Below, piece after piece: positions 1 through 5,651 of a DNA stretch of 6,259 nucleotides. The notes beneath the pieces were generated by a model. It searched no databases. It saw only the letters and a program-made list of their open reading frames with translations, and was not told the origin of the DNA. Source of the stretch: Brevundimonas sp. (lineage in GTDB: Bacteria > Pseudomonadota > Alphaproteobacteria > Caulobacterales > Caulobacteraceae). Each line of letters starts with the position of its first letter. Positions within the stretch are counted from its first letter, which is position 1. The DNA is taken from positions 1-6,259 of the forward strand of contig JANJTI010000150.1 of assembly GCA_024711185.1 (NCBI GenBank), written 5' to 3'. A program made the position numbers and the translations under genes.

Positions 1-1
1 G

Positions 2-172
2 GTGTTGCGCAATCCGGTCGTGACCTCCGCCACCATCGGCGTGCAGTCGCGGGCCCAGCTCGATGAACTGGTGCAGGGCAGCCGGCTCGCGTTGAGCGAG
101 GCCGATTGCGCGCAACTCGCCGCCGCCACCGCGGCGGAGGAAGTGCGCTTGGTCGATCCCTGCGTCGTGTGA
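2..172 (+). CDS. Aldo/keto reductase, C-terminal fragment (5' end outside window)
   Basis: An open frame runs from the left edge to the TGA at 170-172 and gives the last 56 residues of a protein. It begins VLRNPVVTSATIGVQSRAQL and continues with a helix ending in LSEADCAQLAAAT. This is the typical end of an aldo/keto reductase: the segment 'NPxVTSxIxGxxSxxQL' is the last strand and phosphate-binding loop that grips the 2'-phosphate of NADPH, and 'LSEADxAxL' starts the C-terminal helix. The family consists of cytoplasmic NAD(P)H-dependent oxidoreductases acting on aldehydes and ketones. The catalytic Tyr/Lys/His/Asp residues lie upstream of the window, so substrate and subfamily cannot be judged. 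A hairpin starts 9 bases after the stop. I am confident of the family but not of its substrate. Confidence 0.82.
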   Translation: MLRNPVVTSATIGVQSRAQLDELVQGSRLALSEADCAQLAAATAAEEVRLVDPCVV

Positions 173-180
173 AGCGCAGC

Positions 181-215
181 GCGCGCGGAGGCTGTTTTGA
201 AAGCCTCCCGTGCGC
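181..215 (+). terminator. Hairpin after the aldo/keto reductase gene, possible terminator
   Basis: GGAGGCT (187-193) pairs with AGCCTCC (202-208) around an 8-base loop, GTTTTGAA. After a bulged C at 209 the stem continues with 181-186 against 210-215, including one G-U pair, for 13 pairs in total. It starts 9 bases past the stop codon, as expected of a transcript end. No T-run follows on the plus strand, so it is not a textbook intrinsic terminator. It may instead protect an mRNA 3' end or work with Rho. Confidence 0.42.
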
Positions 216-249
216 GGCGGGGCGTGGCACCAGTGTCGGCGCGACGTGC

Positions 250-315
250 TCAGGCGGCGGTGGGCAGGGCGGCGGCTTTCCACGCCGCGCGGTAGATCGG
301 GTAGTCGCCGCAACG
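250..315 (-). pseudogene. Coding-like tail fragment on the minus strand, no recognised family
   Basis: Read on the minus strand this stretch encodes RCGDYPIYRAAWKAAALPTAA and then a TGA at 252-250. About 19 of the 21 codons end in G or C, and the amino acids look like a natural protein C-terminus (aromatic and helical, with an Ala-rich end). Upstream in the same frame, past about 315, the codons lose this quality and there is no start with a ribosome binding site. I read it as a possible remnant of a gene 3' end, broken near 310-315. I do not recognise the family. In a genome this G+C-rich, such a short stretch could be chance. Confidence 0.2.
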
Positions 316-329
316 GCGGCCGCTCGAAG

Positions 330-431
330 ATGGCCGAAAAGGCCCAGCCGCGTCTGATCGGCATGGGCACCGGCCGCAACTGGAACACGGTGCTCAAGCT
401 CGCGGAGATGGTCGGCCTTCCGTCACGGTGA
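330..431 (+). CDS. Small coding-like ORF or gene remnant, 33 aa, unknown
   Basis: An ATG at 330 opens a 33-residue frame, MAEKAQPRLIGMGTGRNWNT followed by VLKLAEMVGLPSR, ending at the TGA 429-431. Nearly all codons end in G or C, and the composition looks like real protein: an amphipathic helix 'NTVLKLAEMVGL', with Trp and Asn, rather than the Arg/Gly/Ala-only text of shadow frames. Coding-like codons begin slightly upstream (about 309) without a start. No Shine-Dalgarno sequence precedes ATG 330 or the internal ATG at 363. It ends 39 bases before the enoyl-CoA hydratase start. It could be a small leader-type protein, but a remnant of a larger gene seems more likely. No known family is recognised. 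Confidence 0.25.
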   Translation: MAEKAQPRLIGMGTGRNWNTVLKLAEMVGLPSR

Positions 432-458
432 CCGGCTCGCTATGCAGGCTGCCTGACG

Positions 459-463
459 AGGAG
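459..463 (+). promoter_or_regulatory. Shine-Dalgarno for the enoyl-CoA hydratase
   Basis: AGGAG at 459-463 lies 7 bases before ATG 471. This fixes the start of the hydratase against an overlapping alternative frame opening at 428. Confidence 0.75.
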
Positions 464-470
464 ACCCGCC

Positions 471-1259
471 ATGGCCGACACCTATTCGAACCTGCTCATC
501 GAACGCCACGCCGACGGCTACGCCGTGGTCACCCTCAACCGGCCCGAGGCGCTGAACGCCCTCAACTCCGCCCTCTTCAAGGACCTGTCCGACTTCCTCG
601 ACGCGGTCGAGCACGACGACGGCGTCCGTTGCCTGATCCTCACCGGCTCGGGCGACAAGGCCTTCGCGGCCGGCGCCGACATCAAGGAGATGGCCGACCA
701 GTCCTACGCCGACATGTACAAGGCCAACTTCTTCTCGCTCGGCCACGACCGCATCGTCCGCTTCCGCAAGCCGATCATCGCCGCGGTCAACGGCTTCGCC
801 CTCGGCGGCGGCTGCGAGCTGGCCATGCTGTGCGACTTCATCGTCGCCTCCGAGAAGGCGAAGTTCGGCCAGCCCGAGATCAACCTCGGCGTGGCTCCCG
901 GCATCGGCGGCTCACAGCGCCTGACCCGCCTCGTCGGCAAGTCCAAGGCCATGGACATGATGCTGACCGCCCGGATGATGGACGCCGCCGAGGCCGAACG
1001 CGCCGGCCTGGTCTCCCGCGTCTTCCCCCACGAGACCCTGCTCGACGAGGCCCGCGCCATCGCCGCGAGGATCGCCGCCCAGAGCCCGCTGGCGGTCATG
1101 GCCAACAAGGAGATGGTCAACGCGGCGCTGGAGACCACCCTCGCCCAGGGCGTCCAGTTCGAGCGCCGCCTGTTCCACAGCCTCTTCGCCTTCGAGGACC
1201 AGAAGGAGGGCATGAGCGCCTTCGTCGAGAAGCGGAAGCCGGCGTTCAGGGGGCGCTGA
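471..1259 (+). CDS. Enoyl-CoA hydratase (crotonase family)
   Basis: This 262-residue protein is a complete short-chain enoyl-CoA hydratase of normal length. It adds water across trans-2-enoyl-CoA to give (3S)-hydroxyacyl-CoA in beta-oxidation and related acyl-CoA degradation, in the cytoplasm, normally as a hexamer. Visible signatures are the N-terminal TLNRPEALNALN (21-32), the oxyanion-hole segment KAFAAGADIKEM (63-74), and FALGGGCELAMLCD (109-122) with Gly113 and catalytic Glu116. FGQPEINLGVAPGIGGSQRL (132-151) carries the second catalytic Glu136. These Glu residues match Glu144 and Glu164 of the rat mitochondrial enzyme, so the protein should be a true hydratase rather than a crotonase with another activity. 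The C-terminal trimerisation helices are present. ATG 471 has a good ribosome binding site 7 bases upstream. No acyl-CoA dehydrogenase or thiolase lies beside it, so its pathway (fatty acid, phenylacetate or other) is undecided. It converges on the M56 gene. Confidence 0.95.
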   Translation: MADTYSNLLIERHADGYAVVTLNRPEALNALNSALFKDLSDFLDAVEHDDGVRCLILTGSGDKAFAAGADIKEMADQSYADMYKANFFSLGHDRIVRFRKPIIAAVNGFALGGGCELAMLCDFIVASEKAKFGQPEINLGVAPGIGGSQRLTRLVGKSKAMDMMLTARMMDAAEAERAGLVSRVFPHETLLDEARAIAARIAAQSPLAVMANKEMVNAALETTLAQGVQFERRLFHSLFAFEDQKEGMSAFVEKRKPAFRGR

Positions 1260-1266
1260 TCCCGAC

Positions 1267-3111
1267 TCAGCTGCGCGGAATCCGCTCGTTCTGCGGCTGC
1301 GCCGCGAGCCGTTCGTTGTAGAAGGGACTCCTTCGCGAAGGCACGTCGGGGCGAGGCCATCCGGGCAGACGCAACCCTCGCTCGGTCGGCCAGGCCTGCC
1401 TCGTCTCCTCACGCTCGGCCCGGCGGTCCGCCAGGAAGGCGCTTTCCGCAGAGCCGGCCGGCGGCGTCGCGTCCCTGGTCGTCTGGCCGGCCGGAGCGGG
1501 GTTGTCGTGCTCCGTCGGCGAGCCCGGCGGATTCATCTCAAGCGACGACATTTGCAGCCTCCCGCCCGTCGTCGAGGTGGCGAGCGGCCCGGCCGGGATT
1601 GTTGACCCCGTCGCCGCAAGCTCTCCCTCCCCGGCCGCGGCCACGGCGTCGCAGGGGTAGGCCGCGCGCAAGGCGCGGCCGGCGAACTGGTAGACCGTCT
1701 CGCCGGAGGCGGGGCGCAGCCGCGCCACTTCCGACTTCCCCCCCTCGACATAGGCGGCGAGCGCAGACCCCCGGTCTCCCGCGCCGCCCATGACGGCTGC
1801 GGGCGGACAGACGCCGTTGGCCGGGGCCTCGTGCAGGAAGGAGAACATCACGCCGGCGCAGAACCCGCCGTCTGCGGGATCTCCCGACGCGCAGATCGCG
1901 CGGTACCCGATCGCCGTCGGATCGCGAAAGCGCGCTTGCTGATCGGGTGTAAGGCTGGAGAAGGCGTCGGCGGCGGCCTGCCGGGCCGCCGCCGATGCGG
2001 CAGCATCCGGGCCGGGCCGGGACGCCGCGAACCTGGGCCGGGGGCTGGCTGGCGGGGCCGTGTCGGTCGCCGCCACGGTCGACGCCGGCGGGGCCAGGCG
2101 CACCACGGCCTCGCGTTCGCCGGCCACCGCCAGCGATCCGGCTCCCGTCGCCGCCGCGACGGCCAGCGCCGCCCCCGCCGCCAGCAGACGAGATCGGCGC
2201 CCGGCCGGCGCGGCAGGACTCATCACAGCCTTCAGACGACGCATGGCGGTTCTCCTTCGGGCGCCGGTGAACGTCAGGGCGGGCAGGGCCTGCGGGGCGG
2301 CCCGACGCCGCAGGGCGTGAATCAGGAACTCGGCGTAGGCGCGGCGCGTCTCCGGGCCGGCTGCGGCGAGAGCCGCCGCGTCGCAGGCCTCTTCCCGCGC
2401 CGCGGCCCGTCGCTCGCGCAGGGCCGCCATCAGCGGATTGACCGCGAGCAGGGCGAGCAGGATTTCCTCGAGCCAGAGGGTCCGATGGTCGCCGCGCTTC
2501 AGGTGAACCAGTTCGTGCGCAAGCACCGCTTGGGCGACCGCCGGATCCCTGGAGGTCGGCCCCGCCGGCAGGATCAGGCGGGCGCGTCCCCAGCCGGCGA
2601 GCATCGGCTCGGGCGCCGTACGGCTGACGCCGGCGCGAGGCGGCTGAACCGAGAGCCGGCGGGCCGTCATCTCGACCATCTCCGCCGTCGCCGCATCGAT
2701 CTTCTCAAGGCGCGCCACCAACCGGGCCAGCCGTGCGGCGCCGATCGCCAGCTGGCCGAGGCGCCACAGCGCGAGGGCTCCCGCGAACACCAGGATCGCC
2801 GGCGCGATCAGGCTGCCGTCGATCCCGGCCGGTGCGGACATCGTCGCAGCCGCCACATTGGCGTCCATGACAAGCGGGACGGCCAAGGTCGGCGTCGGTG
2901 CGGCGACCTCCTCCACGGGCGGCGGGGTCAGCAGCATCAGCCCTACGGCCACCGGCGGCAGGGCGGGCAGGGCCAGCAATGTCCCCCAGACCCGGTCGCG
3001 GAGGCCCGGGTCGGCGTTCAGAGCCTCCACCAGTCGTCCGCCGATCCATGCAGTCGCTGCGGTTGCGGTCGACAGCCCCAGCGACAGGGCCAGAAGCTCG
3101 GCCGCTCCCAT
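1267..3111 (-). CDS. M56-family (BlaR1/MecR1-type) membrane metallopeptidase with C-terminal Rap1a/Tai-like domain
   Basis: This is a 614-residue integral membrane zinc protease of the BlaR1/MecR1 type. Hydrophobic segments lie near 3-24, 43-62 and 101-118. The cytosolic zinc site is HELVH (199-203; His199, Glu200, His203), with Glu240 in REEACD as the likely third ligand. A hydrophobic stretch follows at 213-231, and a last membrane span at about 308-330 passes the chain outward. There is no penicillin-binding domain. Instead, about 385-490 has four cysteines (407, 418, 435, 487) in a pattern resembling Rap1a/Tai immunity proteins (FCAG, CPP, AL..AYPC). The final 125 residues are Pro/Arg-rich and unassigned. 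The frame stays open 146 codons further upstream, but ATG 3111 is chosen because GGAGG sits 7 bases before it and it overlaps the repressor stop as TGATG. By family analogy it senses an external signal and triggers inactivation of the neighbouring repressor; the signal is unknown. The metallopeptidase call is firm; the C-terminal domain call is tentative. Confidence 0.88.
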   Translation of the reverse strand: MGAAELLALSLGLSTATAATAWIGGRLVEALNADPGLRDRVWGTLLALPALPPVAVGLMLLTPPPVEEVAAPTPTLAVPLVMDANVAAATMSAPAGIDGSLIAPAILVFAGALALWRLGQLAIGAARLARLVARLEKIDAATAEMVEMTARRLSVQPPRAGVSRTAPEPMLAGWGRARLILPAGPTSRDPAVAQAVLAHELVHLKRGDHRTLWLEEILLALLAVNPLMAALRERRAAAREEACDAAALAAAGPETRRAYAEFLIHALRRRAAPQALPALTFTGARRRTAMRRLKAVMSPAAPAGRRSRLLAAGAALAVAAATGAGSLAVAGEREAVVRLAPPASTVAATDTAPPASPRPRFAASRPGPDAAASAAARQAAADAFSSLTPDQQARFRDPTAIGYRAICASGDPADGGFCAGVMFSFLHEAPANGVCPPAAVMGGAGDRGSALAAYVEGGKSEVARLRPASGETVYQFAGRALRAAYPCDAVAAAGEGELAATGSTIPAGPLATSTTGGRLQMSSLEMNPPGSPTEHDNPAPAGQTTRDATPPAGSAESAFLADRRAEREETRQAWPTERGLRLPGWPRPDVPSRRSPFYNERLAAQPQNERIPRS

Positions 3112-3497
3112 CAGCCTTCCTCCCTTCCGGCAACCTTCGCCGCCAGCGCTTCCTCCAGCGCTGCGATGTCGGTCTCGCTCAACAGCTGGCTTCCGGAAAA
3201 GGCCGCGGCGGGGATCGGCCCGTCCACCTCCAGCAGCTCGCCGAGGCGGCGCATCAGCCCGCCGATGACCGCCACCTTCGGTTGGCTCGGCTCGTAGACG
3301 GCGACGCCGTGGACCTCGCGCCGCGTCAGCATCCCCTTCGCCCGCATCCGCTCCAGCACCGTCCGGGTGGTGGAAGAGCTCCACGCCAGCCCCTCCGCGA
3401 GGCGGGTCTGAACCTCGCGCGAACTCAACGGCCCATCCCGCCAGAAGGTCTTGAGAACGTCGAGTTCGGCATCGGTCGGGACGGCGGGGTCGGTCAC
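3111..3497 (-). CDS. BlaI/MecI/CopY-family transcriptional repressor
   Basis: This 128-residue cytoplasmic DNA-binding protein is of normal length for the family. Residues 9-72 form the winged helix: ELDVLKTFWRDGPLSSREV, then the recognition helix WSSSTTRTVLERMRAKGML, then the wing TRREVHGVAVYEP. Residues 75-125 form the helical dimerisation tail. Such repressors bind TACAnnTGTA dyads as dimers and are inactivated through a partner M56 protease, or by metal in CopY. No CopY-type Cys metal motif is visible. The GTG start at 3497 is supported by AGGAG 6 bases upstream. The gene overlaps the M56 start by one base (TGATG), so the two are translationally coupled. Its own promoter holds a matching operator, implying autorepression. 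Where MecI is cut (Asn101-Phe102), the gap-free alignment gives Ala99-Phe100 here. The family is certain; the regulon beyond its own operon is unknown. Confidence 0.93.
   Translation of the reverse strand: MTDPAVPTDAELDVLKTFWRDGPLSSREVQTRLAEGLAWSSSTTRTVLERMRAKGMLTRREVHGVAVYEPSQPKVAVIGGLMRRLGELLEVDGPIPAAAFSGSQLLSETDIAALEEALAAKVAGREEG
3119..3123 (-). promoter_or_regulatory. Shine-Dalgarno deciding the M56 start
   Basis: GGAGG on the minus strand, inside the last codons of the repressor gene, is 7 bases from ATG 3111. The frame is open for 146 more codons upstream, but that part only shadows the repressor. This site is the main reason to place the start here. Confidence 0.75.
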
Positions 3498-3503
3498 AGG
3501 CGG

Positions 3504-3508
3504 CTCCT
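3504..3508 (-). promoter_or_regulatory. Shine-Dalgarno deciding the repressor GTG start
   Basis: AGGAG on the minus strand is 6 bases upstream of the GTG at 3497. No ATG in frame fits the family's N-terminus, so the GTG is taken as the start. Confidence 0.7.
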
Positions 3509-3526
3509 CGCGCTATGCAAGTAGCC

Positions 3527-3550
3527 TTTACGTTACAGTTGTAACGCAAA
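3527..3550. promoter_or_regulatory. BlaI/MecI/CopY-type operator dyad
   Basis: CGTTACA (3531-3537) and TGTAACG (3540-3546) form a perfect 7-base inverted repeat around the two-base centre GT. After one mismatched pair (A3530/C3547) the symmetry resumes with TTT (3527-3529) and AAA (3548-3550). The core TACA-GT-TGTA fits the TACAnnTGTA consensus known for CopY boxes and BlaI/MecI operators. It is also an AT-rich island in a very G+C-rich window. It lies 30 bases upstream of the repressor GTG, between and over the promoter elements, so repressor bound here should block RNA polymerase. Confidence 0.85.
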
Positions 3551-3557
3551 TCGTCAA
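3530..3557 (-). promoter_or_regulatory. Promoter of the repressor-M56 operon
   Basis: On the minus strand TTGACG (3557-3552) is a good -35 box. After 16 bases comes TAACGT (3535-3530), a fair -10 box; one or two bases of shift are possible. Transcription would start near 3523, leaving a leader of about 25 bases. The operator dyad fills the spacer and covers the -10. The -35 box overlaps the GH65 stop codon (TGA at 3556-3554), so the promoter is packed directly against the upstream gene. Confidence 0.6.
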
Positions 3558-5647
3558 CCCTCGTTATCCATCCCCGGTGCGAACGCCAGTTCCGCGCGTT
3601 CCGCCCCGTGCCGCGCCCGCAGCCGGCAGGGGCGCCCGCGCACCCACAGGCGGTCGCACTCGACGGCTTGCCACCCCCTGGGCAGGACGACCGGCCGCTG
3701 CGGCCAGTCTTCCGGCGGAGCGGAGGAAATCCTCAGGCCGGGGAGGCCGAGCAGCAGGCCGGTGACGAACCCGCCGATGTTGGCGAAGAATGGCCCCGAG
3801 GCGATCGGGTCGGGCGCCTTGTCCAGCCGGTACTCCAGCGTCTGCTGGAATCGGCCGTACTGGAACCTGCCGTAGCCTTCCTCGAACAGCTTCAGCGACA
3901 GTTCGCGATCCCCCGTCCAGGCCGCCCAGGTCCCGTAGAGAGCCGACAGCATGGGCGCTCCGACATAGTCGCTCCAGAGACCGAGATAGAAGGCCATCGT
4001 CCGGCGCATGGCCTCGGGCTCGACATCCGCCCAGTAGGGGAAGAAGCCCATCAGAGGGGAGGGTGTCGCACCCTTCTCCTCGTCCTTTCGATAACCGGCG
4101 TGCTGGGCGATCACGCCATCGGCGCGCATCGGCAGGTCCAGCCCGGCGGCGACCTGCGCCCAGGCCGGATCGGCCGGCAGGCCGACTTCGCCGGCGGCCT
4201 GGATTGCGCGCCGCAGCACGATGCGACCTGCCATCAGGGTCAGGGAGTCGTCGTCTTCCGTCTCCGGCCGCTCGGCGGGACCACCGCCCTCGCGGATGCT
4301 GTAACGGTCGCCGACCCGGTCGACGCGGTCGATCAGCCAGTCCGCCACCCCGGATAGCACCGGCCAGGCGTCCTCTTTCAGGAAGCGGGCGTCGCCGGTG
4401 ATGTCGGTGTGCAGGGCGAAGGCGCGGGCCACGTGCAGGTTGACGTGATCCTCGCGCGCGGCGGAGCCGGCCCCGCCCGGCGTCGACTCCTCGCCACGCG
4501 ACGGCCCTGACTCCCACGGAAACTGGAGCCCCCGCCGGCCCAGCATGCGCGCATGGTCCCGGGCCGCCCGCAGGTTCCGCCTCCGGTAGTCCAGCATCGA
4601 CTGCGCCGCATCCGGTTGCAGCAGGCTCAGCGGCGGGATCGCGAACGCATCCACGTCCCACATCACGTGTCCGAAATAGTAGTGGTAGTCCCGCCAGGTC
4701 GCGAGGCCGTAGATCGAGGTCGACGCCGGAGAGGCGTGGTGGACCGAGGTGTTGAGATAGAAGAAGGCGGCGTCCGCCATCGCCTGCCAACGATCCTCCG
4801 CCCCGACCAGACGGATGCGTCCCTTCCAGAGCTCGCGCCACGCCGCGCGGTTGCGGCGGCGCAGTTCATCGAAGCCCAGCTCGCCGGCGATCGAGACCAT
4901 CCGCACCGCGTGCCGGTGCGGCTGGTGGTGCATGACGTCCGGGACAAGGCTGGTCAGGGTGTGGAAGCGCAGCCGCCGGCCCTTCACCGCGCGCTGGGTC
5001 CATGTCGTCGACAACGGCCCCAGGGCGTCCCACGGCTCCTGGGTCCGCTTCGCCTCGTGACTGACCGAGGTCAGGGCCGCCACGCCCAGCCGGCCCAGCG
5101 CGCCCTCGGATTCCCAGAGGATCGAGCCGTCGCACACCGGCTCGGCCTCTCCGGGGGTGTCCAGCCGTCGCTCCAGCATGCATCCGCGCAGGTCGGTCGT
5201 GTCGATCCGGCAGCGCAGCATCAGATCGCAGGCGGCGTCGACCTCCACGGTCGCCTGCTGGCAGACGAGGGTCGGATGGGTGCGGCTGGCGAAGGTGACG
5301 ATCTCGACCTCGGCCCGTCGCTCCCCGATCCTGACGGCGACCCGACTGGTCAGCTCGCCGGCGGCGAAATCGTAGGTCTGCTCCAGCGGCTCCACCGCCT
5401 GCGGCTGGTCGGACGCCCACAGGCCGTCGAGGGCGATGTCGCCGCCCAGGGGATAGGGGCCGGCTACCGCCGCCTCGACCCGGGTCTCGTGGTGCTCGCC
5501 GACAAAGCCCGAGACGATGCACATGCCCGCCTGCAGCGGGTTCTCGCGAACCCGTAGCCCGATCAGACCGTTGGACACATAGGCGGGAAGGTCGGCGCCG
5601 CGGGAGCCGCGCGTCGGGGGCGGACTGATCGGAAGGTGCGGATCCAT
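3554..5647 (-). CDS. Glycoside hydrolase family 65 protein, PGGHG/ATHL1-like
   Basis: From ATG 5647 the protein has 697 residues, normal for GH65. The layout is an N-terminal beta-sandwich (about 15-250), a helical linker, an (alpha/alpha)6 barrel (about 285-625) and a short C-terminal beta part. Family landmarks are TWRDYHYYFGHVMWDVDAF (317-335; Asp331), QFPWES (375-380), REDHVNLHV (398-406), where Glu399 fits the general acid of the E-x-H motif, and QTLEY (602-606; Glu605). GPFFANIGGFVTGLLLG (618-634) resembles the NFLTGMGGFLQ region of human PGGHG, which removes glucose from glucosylgalactosyl-hydroxylysine. GH65 also includes alpha-glucoside phosphorylases; hydrolysis is favoured only by resemblance. 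No signal peptide is seen, so it is probably cytoplasmic. A TTG start at 5659, overlapping the ClpP-like gene, is possible, but ATG 5647, 4 bases past that gene's stop, is preferred. The substrate is probably a glucosyl disaccharide or glycoconjugate, unproven. Confidence 0.87.
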   Translation of the reverse strand: MDPHLPISPPPTRGSRGADLPAYVSNGLIGLRVRENPLQAGMCIVSGFVGEHHETRVEAAVAGPYPLGGDIALDGLWASDQPQAVEPLEQTYDFAAGELTSRVAVRIGERRAEVEIVTFASRTHPTLVCQQATVEVDAACDLMLRCRIDTTDLRGCMLERRLDTPGEAEPVCDGSILWESEGALGRLGVAALTSVSHEAKRTQEPWDALGPLSTTWTQRAVKGRRLRFHTLTSLVPDVMHHQPHRHAVRMVSIAGELGFDELRRRNRAAWRELWKGRIRLVGAEDRWQAMADAAFFYLNTSVHHASPASTSIYGLATWRDYHYYFGHVMWDVDAFAIPPLSLLQPDAAQSMLDYRRRNLRAARDHARMLGRRGLQFPWESGPSRGEESTPGGAGSAAREDHVNLHVARAFALHTDITGDARFLKEDAWPVLSGVADWLIDRVDRVGDRYSIREGGGPAERPETEDDDSLTLMAGRIVLRRAIQAAGEVGLPADPAWAQVAAGLDLPMRADGVIAQHAGYRKDEEKGATPSPLMGFFPYWADVEPEAMRRTMAFYLGLWSDYVGAPMLSALYGTWAAWTGDRELSLKLFEEGYGRFQYGRFQQTLEYRLDKAPDPIASGPFFANIGGFVTGLLLGLPGLRISSAPPEDWPQRPVVLPRGWQAVECDRLWVRGRPCRLRARHGAERAELAFAPGMDNEG

Positions 5648-5651
5648 CGGC

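Noticed and set aside
428..1321. Plus-strand open frame of 297 codons overlapping the hydratase
   Set aside because: Arg/Pro-rich shadow. The 471-1259 frame has all crotonase motifs and a ribosome binding site.
1330..1341. Perfect 12-base palindrome CCTTCGCGAAGG in the M56 3' end
   Set aside because: It lies within coding sequence, is not repeated in the window and has no T-run. A chance palindrome or restriction-type site is enough to explain it.
1831..3297. Long plus-strand open frame (488 codons) opposite the M56 gene
   Set aside because: Its product is Arg/Gly/Gln-rich with no domain. It is the antisense shadow of a well-supported M56 gene in high G+C sequence.
1267..3497. Reading the repressor-M56 pair as a beta-lactam resistance system
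   Set aside because: There is no beta-lactamase or PBP2a gene in the window and the M56 protein lacks the penicillin-binding sensor domain.
3112..3549. Upstream 146-codon extension of the M56 frame
   Set aside because: It reads through the repressor gene and promoter in a shadow frame, and the start at 3549 lies upstream of the predicted transcription start.
4300..4306. TGTAACG, identical to one operator half-site, inside the GH65 gene
   Set aside because: There is no matching second arm at the required spacing, so a chance 7-base match is likely.
3564..4841. Minus-strand open frame of 425 codons in another frame of the GH65 gene
   Set aside because: Low-complexity Arg/Gly/Ala text from frame-shifting G+C-rich codons. 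It overlaps the real gene completely.
4553..5557. Plus-strand open frame of 334 codons opposite the GH65 gene
   Set aside because: No ribosome binding site or recognisable domain. The minus strand carries conserved GH65 motifs throughout.
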